A stretch of 64,000 nucleotides of DNA from Leptasterias polaris (lineage: Eukaryota; Echinodermata; Asteroidea; Forcipulatida; Asteriidae): positions 411,501 to 475,500 of the forward strand of contig JAZGTN010000062.1 of NCBI GenBank assembly GCA_037783415.1. The letters are read 5' to 3'. This document shows positions 50,901 through 64,000 of the stretch, in pieces. How positions within the stretch are numbered: position 1 is the first letter of the stretch; every line of letters begins with the position of its first letter. The translations under genes were made by a program, and so were the position numbers. Below the pieces are notes generated by a model. It was not told where the DNA came from and ran no database searches. It was given only the letters and a program-made list of their open reading frames with translations.

Positions 50901-53900
50901 ACTCCTAGTCATACACAATGAAAATTGGTTCTCTTATCTCAAAAGAAATTTTGCATCAATAACATTTGCATTTGCTTGAAGTATGAACTGACTTTGTGTC
51001 CATGTATTTTCACCCAAAGTGCTAGTTTTTTATGTGGACAGAATGAATGGATTCACTGGGACAACTTCCCACAACTAAAATAAATGACACATTTACAAAT
51101 AACATAATGGTTTATTTTGACACCCAATTTAATTTTACATGACCTTGTGTATGAATACTGTTGGTTCAAAAATTCATCAAGTTACTAAAAAGAAAGACAA
51201 AAAGTACATAACTTTTCCCTACACACAAATGATAAATAAAACACATTGAGATTTGTGTTAGTAAACAAAAAGGAAAGCTTACAATAGTTGGCATCAACTT
51301 GATAATATGTCAATATTCCAAGGTTTCTTATTTTAAATAATTTGACATGCTCATGTACATAGCTATAACAAGGTTATTAGTACATAAACTAATTGCAAGG
51401 TATATTATATGGAGGTGTAAATGGGGTGGTCCCAACCCTCTTCCCAACTAAATTTGTGCAATCTGCATTTTGAACAGTCGTCAGATGAACCACCCAGCAC
51501 AAGATTTCTTCCAGAGCAAAATTCAGATAGTGCACTCGGAAATGTGTAACTTGCTTTTTGAAAAGTCATTGTTTCTTTCAAGCATTTTACCAATACAATT
51601 TGCTGATTTCACAATATAATCACAAGACTCGCAAAATGCACTAGAATACTTAACCAGTACATATGCACCGGATCAGCAACCAACATTTCCTCCAAATTTA
51701 AAAAGTTAACAATTTCACATTATTTTGATTGTACTTTAGAAAACCATTCTTAAATTATTAAATTACTCCAAGACATCCATGTTTAGTATTGATTTATTTA
51801 CATTAAAATGCTATAAAAATAAATACACATTTCCTTCAAAATAATTCCATTATTAAATTAAGTGCCACTTTTACACTTAAAATGAGCGCCTTGGTATCAT
51901 CATCAGCATGCTGTCAAGACTGTCATCAAACGGTTTACTATTGAAGAGGCACATTGTTTCATGTTCTCTGGGATGTAAGGTTTGAGGTTGTCTTGTTATG
52001 AAATCAAATGAAATAAATGACTATCAAGTAGTTAGTTTAATCCTTTCGTAAGGTCACTGAAACTCATTATACCAAATGTTTCTTTCGAAAAGCAGTTAAC
52101 AAAATCTTAAATTTTTCACATTATACTTATTAAGTTTCACATTCCAGAAACAAGATGTATGGTTAACTATTAAATAATAGTATTATAAACAATAATTTAA
52201 AAAGTGTGGCAATACAACTTTATGTACACATTTTGAAATATTTGCCAAGTTAATTAGAGGTGAAACTTGAAATTGCTTACTGCTGTAGATGTTTAACTTA
52301 TAGTTGATTGTCAATATTTGGGTCAGAGGGGAAATATTTAGTTTTGTATATAAAACACAAGGCCGGCCCCCTACAGCATACAACATTGCCAATACTATGG
52401 CTTAATGTGGCCATTGACCTAGCAGTCACAGTTGCACTGTCACCACATTGCTATGGAGACATCTGCATCTGTTGAGTGCTGTGTAAACTCCTTAAGAGGA
52501 TATCCCACACAGGGCTCAGACAGGGCTCCAAGCAGTATTCAAATTTATGCATTTATGGAGACCCCTTTGTAAAGGTACAATACATTGCTGAGATCATTGG
52601 TTGTGGGTGAACTTCTAATTTGTAGCAGGCAGAGTGTTCCATTGTGCAACAGTTCCTACCAGGGCTATGATTTGGAACAGTGTGGTGGAAATTTCTACAG
52701 GTACTCGTGTTGATATAAAGGTGTTACACACTGTAGGAGATGCTTCTGTATGAACTGCCTTCAATGGTGGTAACAGTTCTTGGAAACCTTGTAAAGAAAC
52801 TAAAATGATTTAGTTGGCTTATCATGGCTAGTCAGTTTTGATTCTCCATACAGTTAACATGATAACCTTCACTAATGTTGCTCATCACTTTTTGGACTCA
52901 ATGTTCTCAGTGCCTGGTGCAACCCAACATAGTGCCACTCATTGCCACGTATGAATGTTATCATACTAGATTTTGTTTTAAATATTTGTTTACATTATCA
53001 TAAACTTCTAAAGCTACATGCACTGTACCAACATCATATACTATCTATAAGACATGATCACTCCGATCATTAATGATATCCTACTATTTACATTAAATGT
53101 ACATAGTTTAGAGTTTGTAACCTGGGTACTTAATTTTTTGGCACTATATTACAAATAAAAAAAGAAAATACAAGTGGAATCAAAGAGATGAAGCTGTACT
53201 AAGAGCCAGTTGTCATGACTAATGCTGTGTTCTATAATAGACCCAATATTACCCACTTGGGTTATAGGTGAACCAGGCCTGACTACAATTGCGGATATAA
53301 CATTGGTATATATATATATTATCAACTCATCAGTAGCCAGACCATGGCTCCTACCTAATGTTGAATTACACAAAAACTATGTCAGAGTTATGGACATATC
53401 CAGGGAATGCACAAGACAATACATTGATCCCTGCCTTTTTTTTTAAAACAGAGTTTAAAAACCGCCACACATATGTACATGCACTAATAATTGTGACAAT
53501 TATTTTAGTAAAAAATCACATGATTTTGAAAAAGCATCAGGTTGTTTTTTAACATGTCTACAAAACACCCCTTTATTAAAAGACAAGAAAAACCACCATG
53601 TAATGTTGTTTGTAGAACGAACCATTATTGAACATTGTGTAGTGTGAGCATGAATGAACTTTGTCAACTCAACTTAATACATTAAGTTTTAATGTAGAAT
53701 AAATAGACAAGGACTGAACTTCATAAAGCTGGTAAGTGCACACTTCTGTTCATCATAGAAAAACATTGGTCAGCCAAAACACTTTAGAAACCAAACATGA
53801 CCCCTTGTAGGACAGTGTTATATGTACTTGCCCCTATTTCATTGCCAAGCAAATAATAATGGAACAGGCCACCTATCACTACCCAACTGACTTGATTCTT

Positions 53901-54697
53901 GTATTTTCAATGTTGACATGTTCATAGTTGGAGTCTTTAGTGTGTGCTAACCAGTTAGTGAAACCCAGACTCAATATGTTCCATGTGTACAGTTTTTAGA
54001 ATGAAGAAGGTAGAGTCTTGAAAACATGCGTTCTTTACTTTTTACACATGATATCACTTATCATACAATATTCCAATTCTTCATTTATTTTATCTATTAC
54101 TTTGGCATTAATTAAAGTGGCAGTACAAAAAGGAATGTCTACCTGCAATAAACACACTTTGTATTAAAGTACATGTTGCCGTTATAAATGCAAACAAAGA
54201 TTCCTTGATTAGAATTGGCCATGCATTAATCCACAAATGTGTCCAGTATTTACAAAGTCAGATTGTAGGATGAAAATTCAAGTACTTAAAGTTTGTTTAC
54301 TGCATGTGCTCAACTATGCCGTTTGGTTTTGAATGAGCTAAGTCTAATCCTGCTAACTCAACCCTCCCGTTTCCACCAGAATCCTGCATAGGCAAACTCA
54401 AATTATACACTCATGACCTTTTCTTAATTCATACATACTTCCAGACAGAACTTTTTACAGTTTTAAAGTTCATGGCTATCCAGGCATAAGTTTCAGTCAA
54501 AACCATTATAAAATCACAAGACTGAATAACAGTCAATACAGTAAAAACCAGTGATAGTACATAATGTGTATACACTGTCAATTATGTGTTAATCTATTAT
54601 ATGAAAGAAGTTCGATCTTACGAGTAATGTTGGCTACATATTGTCCAGTAAGAGTTTTAGGAGGATGGTGTACGTCAGCTAAAGGAGTGTGACTAGG

Positions 54698-57600
54698 CTA
54701 AAGTTCCTCAAAGAGATTTTCAGGCAGGGCATCTGGACAGAGGTAGTTGGCTAATGCCATCTCATCATTGATGAAAACAACCTTCTGTGCTGTGAAGTCA
54801 CTCATCCTACATAGAAAGCAAACTCACGTTGTAAGAATTGATTAGTTATCCCATTAGAGCAAGTGGATGGAAAAATATAGCACTTCTGCATCCAATATGC
54901 AACCAAGTAACTTGCAAACAAAGAAGAATGACTCAAAATAGTAAAGTTTCATTTCAATTTTGAAACCTCATTTGGGTGTTTTATTGTTTGAAGATTTGCA
55001 CTTATACTGTAGCAACATTTTAGAATGATTGAAACAACAAAAATATCAGAATAATATTCTTGTCAAGGTAGAACTCAGGGACTGGTGTGCTGATAAACAT
55101 CAACAGTTTAGTTCTTTCTTTTACAAACATTAAACCTAATTTGGGGGTGAACAAAGACAAATTGGCTTGGGCGGGACTTGAACCTACAACCCTCTGGATT
55201 ACAAGCCAGGGCTCAACCAACTGTGCTATCTAGCCCTAATGTTGGTGGTCTTCCTATTTTGTCAATATCTTTGTTCAAGGGTGCCAATAATCACATAAAT
55301 ATATGCGTATTTCTGCAATGTATGGAAGTAAGAATATTCCTTGGTTGTTGACCAAACAAAAGTGAGGATTCTGTCTTGCTGAATATACCAGACCATGGAA
55401 GCTGACTGAGCGTATTCATTTGCAGAAGAAAACAAAATTCGAAGACAAATTGCTGGGAAAACTTTTTTACGTTTAAACACTTTAATGTTATAATGCTTGA
55501 AATGGCATGGATCATGTGTATTCTAATTTCTACTCATTTATGACCAGCTTTCAGATTCTTCTTCTTCACTCAACTGTGAATCCAAAAACCACCCTGTGTA
55601 TTCAATGACTGCATAGAGTGTTCAAAACAAATTGAAACAAAATGTCTAACAAACTTTTCTCAAGATGAATATTCTGCCATGAGAATTGTCTCCTCCTCCA
55701 AGTTTTTGTGAATTGTTTAAGTTGTAAAACTCACCAGTTGTTTACGACATCAAGTATTTCACTACCTCAATAACAGTTTGAATGATTTCCTATGGTGTTT
55801 GCCTACAATGAGGTATAACTAGATAGTATATGATGTCAAGACATGTAAATACACTTACATAGGTCGAATGATAGCCCAGCATCCCTGGAAGACCACAGGA
55901 GAATTGACAACAATACACACCCCAAGCCTCTCAGGGTAGCGTGTAGATAGAAGCCATATCAATGTCTTAACAAACTCATAATCCATACTGGCAAGGCTGA
56001 ATTTACGCATATCAAACAATACACATACATTGTCTATCACATCTTCGTTGCATTTTTTGCAGGCTGTTTCCTAATGCCGTAAATAAAAAGTTATGGGAAT
56101 AAATTTAGTACATATTAATAAATATTTCATTTCAAACCGACGCCCATTATATAATTTTGGTAACTGCAAACAACAATTATAAGGAATAAAAATGTCCTCA
56201 AAGGTTTGGAAGTAATCTGAGGGGGGAAAACAAGATAAACATAAAAGTGTAAATTTTTCTCCATGTCAGTCAGAATGTCACCCCATCAGTATGATTGGTT
56301 TAGTACATGGGATTTGGATGTGGTGTCCTTTATGTGTCTATTGAATGTAGGTTTACACACAGTGATTTATTACAAAATAAGTACACTACCAAACCAGGAA
56401 TAAGTCTAGTAAAGGTTGTTTATAGCCTACTAAACAAAGCTGTAACAATGAGATCAAATAAACCTGGAGTTTCTGTGTTTACAAAGAGATAAAGACTATG
56501 ACAAGAAATACTATTTTCTGCAGGTATTTTATGCAATGTGACTTTAAACATTCCAGCCAGGTCCAAAGTGGTCCTGATTAAATATTGTTTAACTCATTGT
56601 AATTTGACTGTAATTCAGCCTTTGGCTGCGATGGTCTTTTTTTTCAATAAACCATTTCAAATTCAAATTCAAACAGTTAGTAACCGTTCACATCCATACC
56701 GAGAGACCGGTCCAGGTAAATTGTAGAAAATGACAGAAATAGAATATAAAACAGTAAATGTACATAAGTTTAGGCTTATATAAAATAATTCAAAAACAAC
56801 TCACCAATATATAAACCATGCACTTTGTCAAAATTTCAGTATTTCTCTCAGCAACTTTGTGATTTCTTACCCGTAGCATAATCATGGGTCTAAATGATGT
56901 CGGAATAAAAAGACAGAAGAAATATTTGTAAGTCTCATTATCAACTTCCACACCAATAACAAATAAAACAATTAGTTAATAAAGAGAGTTTTCATACTTG
57001 CCTGCCATGCCGATCACGGTGTCGAAGTAGTTCCACTTTTCTTGTGTTTAATTCAGCTTCAACCTCAGGACTTGATGCAGGGCTGATGGATTCCACACCA
57101 TACTCTTTCCTCCATTTGTTGCACTTTAAGATGGCTGCAAAGGAGTCATCTACATTCTTGAAGGCTTTCAGGAAACGAATGATGCTAGGCTCAGTCATGT
57201 ACTGAAGAGATTGTCAACAAATTGCACATTGAATTATCAATGAACAAGAATTCTTGTTTGAATGATAAATTATTCATTTGAACAATAACCAAGCTGTGGT
57301 AAGAACCTTATAAGGTATAGTCTTAACCTTCTCCTTCTATTGGTCATTGAATACACGTGCAAAACCTTGTTATTCCCTTCTGTTTAGTAGGACAATTTTA
57401 GAAAATATTTGAGTAATAACACTGCTAATGGTTAATCTTGAACAAACAAGAACCTTTTTCTATATCAATGTGGCTCATTTTAGTTTAAAACCTTAAGTGA
57501 ATATATTTTGTACATTTTGCTGAAGTGAACGATGCATAATGGATAAAATACCTCTAAGTATAAACAATTAGATATATTACTGTTTTAAGGTTTATCTTCA

Positions 57601-60600
57601 AACTAATTTCTAATACAATATATTAAGTGGTAACTGAAACTGAGTTAATTTTACCTGAGTTGGGTCAGCATTGAAGATAATCTGGAAGAAGAATAAGAAC
57701 AAACAATGGTTCATTCATTATTGAAAATACCACAAGAAAATTTAAGGTCGACCAATCTGCATTTGTTTTTTAAACTTTGTTTTCTTATGATCACAAAGTA
57801 AAATTTTCCCCAGGTTTATTTCAGAAGAGTATGCTTTTCAGGATGTTATTACAAAATTGTGAACATTTCCATTTTAAAAGCAGGTATAATGGTGTTAATT
57901 GGTTTGTATTTGTTTATAAGATAGCTTTTATAAACTGTTTAGCCATGTGTTAAAGTAAACCTTCACATAGTTGCACGCCAGAACGATGATGCTAAAACGA
58001 CATCGTTGCTGATTGGCAGTTAGCCACACAATAAGGTAAATTCTACTGTACTGAAAGTCCATTGAGGCCCACATGGAAATAACAGTGCCTGGCTAAACAG
58101 CATTAGCAATTATGGAGGGAATTGTTGGAGATTGGAGAGGACAGGTACAAAAAACAAAAATATCTCCTTTCACTAGAAATATTACGCGTGATTATAGACC
58201 ATGTGCAAATTATTGCTTTTTAATGTTACTTTTTGTTCTTTATAATCAAAAGTGTAAATGATCTTGAGATGATCGCATAGATCTGCACGAGTTGCTCTGG
58301 TGTGTTTTTTAGAAATATATTATCACCGATTTTCACTCTACCCTGTTCCCTTTATGAAAGAGTGTTAAAACACCCTAATATTTTTCACAGATAGGGTTCT
58401 AGATTTTAAAATGTTGAAATAAAAAAAAAACCACCAAAACAACCAAATAGTTATCATGTGTTTTATCTGAGTCACTGGCCATTGTAACCATGTATCATTA
58501 TCATAAGAGTGAAATAATTTCAATCGATGAAAACTGGAGTAAAATAGTTGATATTTGGTATTGTTTTTGTATTTTCCAATGGCTTGCCTTGCCTTGCAAT
58601 CCAAACACAAATTAAATATAATTCTGGAGGTGTATGGATCCCGTGTGCTACAAAAATGTATAGTAACTATATTTATACCACCTTGAAGTACTTTTTTCAA
58701 TCAAAGCAAATTCATTTATTTCTCTTGTTATGACTGTACTTTGTCTTTGCAAAGAATATACTCCCCAAAAAGACACGAAGGGCCCAACCTTAAACAGTTG
58801 TGGTTATAAAGGTTCTCATGACTTAGTTACAAAATTCTATTGTTATAACTTCTTTCTCTTGACTCTGTTGTCCAATACATTGCTTAAATTGTACAAAAAA
58901 GGGATGGATGTGAAAAAGCTGAAAGACTATAATATATAAAGTGATCGGTTCAGTGTATCAAACCCCCCCCCCCCCCATACATACCGGTACTTTCCGTATA
59001 CCTACATGAACCTGGCTCAATGTCTAACAGGCTAGCCGTTTTATTGTGGTCATTTAAACTAGTTTCCATGGAAACATATTGAAATATTAGCGCTTTTATC
59101 TCATTATGCTCGAGGGCAAAATTTGCATATGTATACACACTCACTATACTGCACACGTGTGTGAGTGTATGATGTAGGACTAATGCTAATCCTGCTACTT
59201 ATGTGTGTATAATTATTGTAGTTAATGGTCATGAACGACAGTAACAAGCCAATTATGAACATGAAGTTTATTTCTTGTTGGCTGACATACATGTAATTGA
59301 TGCAATCCTCTGCATGTACCTTCTTTAAATATTTTGTCTATTTATACTGTACATGTAGGCCTGAATTACAAGCAACAAAGGTGTAACTTATCCACCCTAC
59401 ATCACGTACGTTGTACAAACATTTTTAGGCTATTTCAATAAAGTAAAAAAAATATTAAAATGTTGACTTGTGTTTTCAAATTTATGATTTATTTTAATGT
59501 AAAAACAAACAAATCCGAGTTAGAAATCTCAGTCTTCAACTCCATGTTAAGTTCCCCTGCACTACTGTAATATACGGCTGTCTCTGCACACAAGGATCAA
59601 CCCAGGAAGAGACATCTGTCGTATATCAAACCCTGCTGCAATATGTTCATATAGCAGGAATGAATAACACTGTATCCATTGATGATATGAATTTTGTAAA
59701 GATCAGAATCTAAAACATGAATTTTGATGAAATGACTCAACCAGTCTGTCTGAAATCTCACAAGACTCCATCCACTCCTAATGGGCATTTATTTCAATTT
59801 TAAAAAGTAGTTTCCCATTGTGTACTTATTACAAAAAAATCTGCTGTACACTCACTGCTGCACAGGATTTATTTTCCCATCAAAACCAATAGTTGTATGA
59901 ATTTTATTGTTATTCATAAGTTTGTTTGGAGTCTCATTTTGTAATAATAGGTCTAATCAGCTAATTATTTTACAGGCTTATCCATCAAAGTTGCTTTGGC
60001 TATATTGTGTATTATCATTGTTAAACTCCAAATAAAGGCACACAAATATAAATACTTCCTCTTTTAGACAATTGTTGCAACAAAAACAGAATTGTATTCT
60101 TGCTTTTGATAACTTATCCATTGATTGTTGATTGGAGTTATCCATTTGAAGCAAATTTTCTCCAGAAATACTTCCATCTGAAACATTGTTCCTTGCTAAA
60201 AGTTGAGAAAATCGCCATTGCTTAAATTTGGATGCACACAATCTCAATAAGCTTGGTATGAATGATCCATTGTTTTTGTTAAAATGTGACCAATGAATTG
60301 GATGAAATTTTCACAGGTTGGTTTCATGGTGTGTTTAGTGAAACCTGGAGGACTGGAACTTAATTAACTCTCTCCAGAAACTTATGCTGTACTTTCTTTT
60401 CAATTGTACTTGATTGACCAAATTAAAATCACATATCTTTGCTGTTTTCTTCACATAAATAGAAAACAAAAGAAAAACTGTACAAAACAAATTTACAGTG
60501 ATTGGCAGTACTGTTTATTTTTAGAAATAATATTTCAGATTTTTTTTCCAAGTTATTACAGGTTGTAGCCCAAGTAAGAACCCCCCCTAACATTTAACAT

Positions 60601-61299
60601 TGCTGTTAACAACACAATGTTACTTAGTGTGCTACCTACAAATTGTAGATAGCACTACCTATCTGGTAGCTGTTTATGCTTATTATGACATTCTGTACCT
60701 ATAAATTTGCCTGAATCATTATTCCACTTCCATTAATACAACAAATAATAAAGTGATCAATGTGAATGATATTGTTTTCTTGACTTTAAAGTTCTTCATA
60801 ATGTTTCCACGAATTAGGATTCCCTTCCAAATGTTTAAAAATAGCTGCATGAGATAGTGTTATTGTTTAAAACACTAGTGAAACCATTTCTGCTATAAAT
60901 TTTGAATTGAAAAATATATGTTTTTAGCCCCTGTAGGCCAACTGAACAGTGTTTTTTGGCTTTGTAAAATATACAATAGTTTAATTCAAGATGTTCTTTT
61001 CTATGATTTCAAATAGACAATTAACAATTAAATTGATTCATTTAGCTATTATGTTAAATTGTGTTCATGTTTGTTCAATCATTAAATTTTTATTCAGATC
61101 ATTATATTGTTTAAAAACAACTGAAGAGGTATGACCTTGTATAAGAACACCTGCCATATTCTGCTGTGAACATTTTAAAGGATTTTTTTTTTTAATACAT
61201 AGTTCACTGGATATTAAAATAATGAATCACAAGACTTACCTCACACCTCTCTTTGAGTTTGATTAAGTCATGTGGGTTGTACTCAACAGGGTTTCCCAT
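54698..61299 (-). CDS. Single-domain CRAL-TRIO (Sec14-like) lipid-binding protein (6 coding exons, 208 aa)
   Basis: Exons in transcription order: 61299-61240, 57681-57655, 57201-57002, 56889-56871, 56070-55859, 54806-54698; 627 nt, phases consistent. The start MGNPVEYNPHDLIKLK is the only ATG giving a joined frame. The CRAL-TRIO N-terminal helical part (residues ~30-65) has IIRFLKAFKNVDDSF and KWRKEYG. The lipid-binding fold follows: HRDRHGRPMIMLR, VCVLFDMRKFSLASMD, RYPERLGVCIVVNSP, the gate-like WAIIRPMMSDFTAQKVVFI. It ends soon after the fold. Family members bind phosphoinositides or other hydrophobic ligands; this one's ligand cannot be read. It has a CKKC within residues 106-109. One donor is GC and exon 4 is 19 nt. 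The orthologue was not identified, so no symbol is given. Confidence 0.92.
55163..55236 (-). tRNA. tRNA-Thr(UGU)-like sequence, probably a pseudogene or SINE head
   Basis: On the minus strand, an A-box-like TAGCACAGTTGG, an anticodon arm CTGGC-TTGTAAT-CCAG (anticodon TGT) and a B-box-like GGTTCAAGTCC are correctly spaced over ~74 nt. The acceptor stem pairs at only five of seven positions and the T stem has a mismatch, so it is unlikely to be a normal tRNA. It lies in the last intron of the CRAL-TRIO gene, same strand. A tRNA-derived SINE head is an alternative. Confidence 0.5.
56560..56675 (+). mobile_element. 3' tail of a non-LTR retrotransposon
   Basis: CAGCCTTTGGCTGCGATGG followed by a T-run, CAATAAACC and a short AAATTC repeat resembles the 3' end of many metazoan LINEs. 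Only the tail is present. It lies antisense inside intron 4 of the CRAL-TRIO gene. Confidence 0.5.
56871..56889 (-). CDS. 19-nt micro-exon (exon 4) of the CRAL-TRIO gene
   Basis: The segment is flanked by TTTAG and GTAAGA on the minus strand. Joined to the preceding AG it encodes R-PMIMLR, completing the D-R-H-G-R-P strand that almost every CRAL-TRIO domain has. Omitting it, or using the GT that follows CAA in the previous exon, breaks the frame or loses this motif. Confidence 0.8.
57682..61239 (-). other. Intron 1 of the CRAL-TRIO gene
   Basis: A 3.6-kb intron. It has a poly-C run at about 58964-58977 and otherwise AT-rich sequence. I recognise no further exon or RNA. Confidence 0.5.
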
Positions 61300-62276
61300 G
61301 ACGGAGGTAACAATTATGCAGTTAGATCAATCTGAAAGTATTTCAATGATTTTCACTGAATACGAGTGCAGGTTAGCGTTCCGCCTGGTTGAATAATTAA
61401 CAAAGCGAAGCTTGGCCTTGCTGTAACGCTAACATATGGTCGGCTCAGAGGCTAGTCCAGATGCAACATGGCTGTCAGAATCTGGGCTATGTACAGACGT
61501 AGTGAGATGCTGAGATGACTTGAGTGTGCACTACAAGAATGCATCAAATCAGTTACTCATCACACACCAGGCAATCTCATTCATCAAATAACTGTTTCTA
61601 TACAAATATATGAAGAGAACACAGTATCAGATGATAGGCATTTATAATGTTTGCCGAGTCCATCCACCAATGATGATTATTTGTCTCCTCAGATGATGTT
61701 CTTCAATGCTGTGAAATCAGAGCAGAGGAAGATGCAAAGACGGTCAAATGAACGTGTACCCCTCCACACACACACACAACACAACACACAGAGTAATGCA
61801 AGCAGCAGCAGTGACTGTGTACTGCTTTAGGCACTGGCATATTACCATAAAACGAATGCTTCATAAACATGTAGGACATGGTTAAGGGCACATTGTAGTG
61901 AAATCTATTTTCGTAATTCAAGAGCATTGACTTGGGGTTTCTTAATTAATAAGAAATGCATTATCAGTTTCTGAAAATAATCACACCTGGTTTTGAGTAT
62001 TAAATGTAAAATCTCACCTGTTCTCAACTCTCCATTTGTGATTACGATAAAAGACAATTAGCTTTTTATACGTTATACATGCAAACAGACTGCATTTAAA
62101 AACTTTTACAACCAAAATTGCAGTAAAAACAAAATCAGTAAGTTATCATTAAAAAAATTGCTCATAACTAAAAACATGCATATTATTAAAGTACCAACAA
62201 ATTTAAACTATATGACTTAGGCACTAACTTTGAATAACAAAGCAGCCAGCACAAATTTATGTATATAATATATATA

Positions 62277-62316
62277 GTCTGAAATAAACAATATATTATT
62301 TTGTTTATTTCAGACT
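62277..62316. repeat. Perfect 15-bp hairpin with 10-nt loop
   Basis: AGTCTGAAATAAACA and TGTTTATTTCAGACT are exact inverses around an AT-only loop, next to a (TA) tract. It looks like a small MITE remnant or the junction of two inverted repeats. Confidence 0.75.
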
Positions 62317-63050
62317 AACTACATGAAACAACAAGGAATTTCCATAAGAACTGTTTGTGCATTGTCCTTGTAGTGGCCTAAGGCCAACTTAGGGTGGAAA
62401 AACCCCTAAACCGACAGCAAAAAAACACCACAAAATTGTTTTAAATGTATACAATGGGAATTTAATTTACAACAGGTAAGAAAACACTTTTGGATTCAAG
62501 AATAACAATTTGCTTAGAAAAACTGAATAATGATAACTTAATAAAGATAAAGATACAGGAAAAAATTGACCTACAGGAATTGTTTGGAGCTGTTCTTCAT
62601 GGTCTGGAAGTTTTTTTCAGAGTTTGGTTTTGGATATTTTTCAGGGGATAGATCTAGGATAGTTAACTTTTCAATTTGGTGTTGTAAAGTACAAAGGTGT
62701 GTGTTTCAGTTACCATAACTTTACTTTCTTGAAGTTCATTGACCTTGCAAGCTCACTCAACCAGTTGAACACCACAAGTGTTTGTCACTTTCCTGATTTC
62801 ATTACCATTTTATATGAAATGAACTTTTCAAAAAGTGTACCCAATTTGTCTTGATTTGGAAAGCCAAGTGTGACCATGGAGTAAGCAGAACACTTAGTTA
62901 TTTTCAGAACATAGTCTCCCGAATTCCGAAATCTGCTCCACGGATATAGCAAGATAAAAAGTTCACAAGTTCTAAGCAGTAAAGTAGCACACACATGGTG
63001 TTATTAACCGCAAACATAATATACATTTATACCTCACCATCTGTGTCGAC

Positions 63051-63093
63051 CTTCTAGAAACTATCACGGTCCCAGCCTTATAGTTTCTAGAAG
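63051..63093. repeat. Perfect 14-bp hairpin
   Basis: CTTCTAGAAACTAT and ATAGTTTCTAGAAG are exact inverses separated by 15 bp. It lies within the dispersed repeat shared with 45.3 kb; the other copy lacks this hairpin. Confidence 0.7.
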
Positions 63094-64000
63094 TACATCT
63101 GACCATGAGCAGAAGGAACCTGCTCTATGATCTGACCATGCTATTTGCAATGCCTCAAAACCCATAAACTATAGGCTTTTATGAGATAATCTTATCTTCT
63201 CCATTAACAAACACTATTTAGTATTTGAAGATACCATTTCAATTGCCACTAACAATGATCGTTGAAAATGAATGGATAAGTGGCCCTGGTTTCAACTGAT
63301 ATAGTGATCAACCTACCTGTCACTGCCAGTAAGTTGAAATCGTCCCTTGCTGCTGCTCCTATATTCCTACTTCTATTCTATTTAAGGATATGCACTATAT
63401 TATGCTGACGTGGTGCTCAAGCTGTCGCCATTTCATTCATGGTATGGTTGTTGTAAAAGCCTAGTTATATTCAACAACTAGCACCCTACTCGAAACCATG
63501 TTTATTGATTGAATAATAGGCGAACTCATCTGTATCGATCAGGTTGTAATGCTCTACCTATACAATGCACGCTGTTTGTAGAGAACGAGTGGACCACGGT
63601 CACATCAACGATCGTAGCAGACAGTTACAGATGTCACAACTTAATTGGGTGTTAATTTGTTGTTAAACCTTTCCATCTCTTGGTTTGATTGTTGGTTTAT
63701 ATTCTCGTTGGTACTAAACCTCCATGGTACTAACGACATTGTTTTGTAAATTATTGTTTTGCCGTAGTTCATCTGAGGCCTTTTATTGTAGACCCTAGTT
63801 GTGATTTAGTTCATATTATAGTCACAGGTACAGCTGTATGTAGCATAATTATCTTCTAGTCGCTCTTTATCTTCTAAATTTGCTGGGGAAGATCCTCTAC
63901 GGAAGCCGGATAGTGCCAGGAAATAAGAAGTGAAATATTTTTTTCATGAGCGCGAGAATATTTTTTTGTACCATTTATCTGGCGGCCGCCACTTATTATC

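Larger units (their letters stand above)
46927..54697. other. Intergenic/UTR region between TDRD3 and the CRAL-TRIO gene
   Basis: About 7.8 kb without a recognisable protein gene. It holds a 14-bp tandem repeat (47271-47356), a (TA)n run (47761-47786) and a hairpin (47914-47949). Possible minus-strand poly(A) signals for the CRAL-TRIO gene exist (for example AATAAA read from the minus strand near 51116), so part may be a long 3' UTR. Confidence 0.45.
61300..64000 (-). other. Upstream region of the CRAL-TRIO gene
   Basis: This should contain the promoter and any non-coding 5' exon of the minus-strand gene. It shows a (CA) tract near 61767, two perfect hairpins (62277-62316 and 63051-63093) and a dispersed repeat (62914-63172). 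No core promoter could be assigned. Confidence 0.4.

Overview
The window is AT-rich animal nuclear DNA: genes split by GT-AG introns, many short dispersed inverted repeats, non-LTR retrotransposon fragments, and frequent ACATGTACATGTA-type runs. These point to a marine invertebrate. The TTAA-flanked repeats around 28.0 and 40.7 kb resemble ones I associate with echinoderm or other invertebrate-deuterostome genomes, but the species cannot be fixed from the sequence alone.

Three protein-coding genes can be assembled exon by exon, with every splice phase in agreement. (1) TMEM165/GDT1-family Golgi cation:proton exchanger, plus strand, seven coding exons from 7473 to 24653, 356 aa. (2) TDRD3 (Tudor domain protein 3), plus strand, twelve coding exons from 29369 to 45876, 824 aa. 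It has an OB-fold/DUF1767 N-terminus, a UBA domain, an FDYL-type linker motif, an arginine-rich repeat region, a Tudor domain and a C-terminal FYQPP motif. (3) A 208-aa single-domain CRAL-TRIO (Sec14-like) lipid-binding protein, minus strand, six coding exons from 61299 down to 54698. It includes a 19-nt micro-exon and an apparent GC-AG intron. The three genes have no evident functional link, and nothing here behaves as an operon.

Layout: 0-7.4 kb is non-genic and carries several inverted-repeat elements (notably a near-complete 1.1-kb palindrome with an 11-bp target duplication) and a 54-bp minisatellite. 7.5-24.7 kb is TMEM165; its 9.6-kb fifth intron is filled by three related Helentron-like elements and a nested TTAA-flanked element that carries a decayed P2X7-C-terminal-like exon. 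24.7-29.4 kb is intergenic, ending in a 165-bp pyrimidine tract just upstream of TDRD3. 29.4-45.9 kb is TDRD3; its 6.8-kb first intron hosts two LINE fragments, and another LINE sits in intron 9. 45.9-54.7 kb is intergenic or UTR sequence with no recognisable gene. 54.7-61.3 kb is the CRAL-TRIO gene, and 61.3-64 kb is its upstream region.

No CRISPR array, rRNA, operon or clearly new biochemical system was found. The most unusual structures are the giant palindrome (1806-2918), the interlocked inverted repeats (7805-8485), the Helentron-like cluster with its many TGACGTCA motifs (16-24 kb), and the micro-exon/GC-AG arrangement in the CRAL-TRIO gene.
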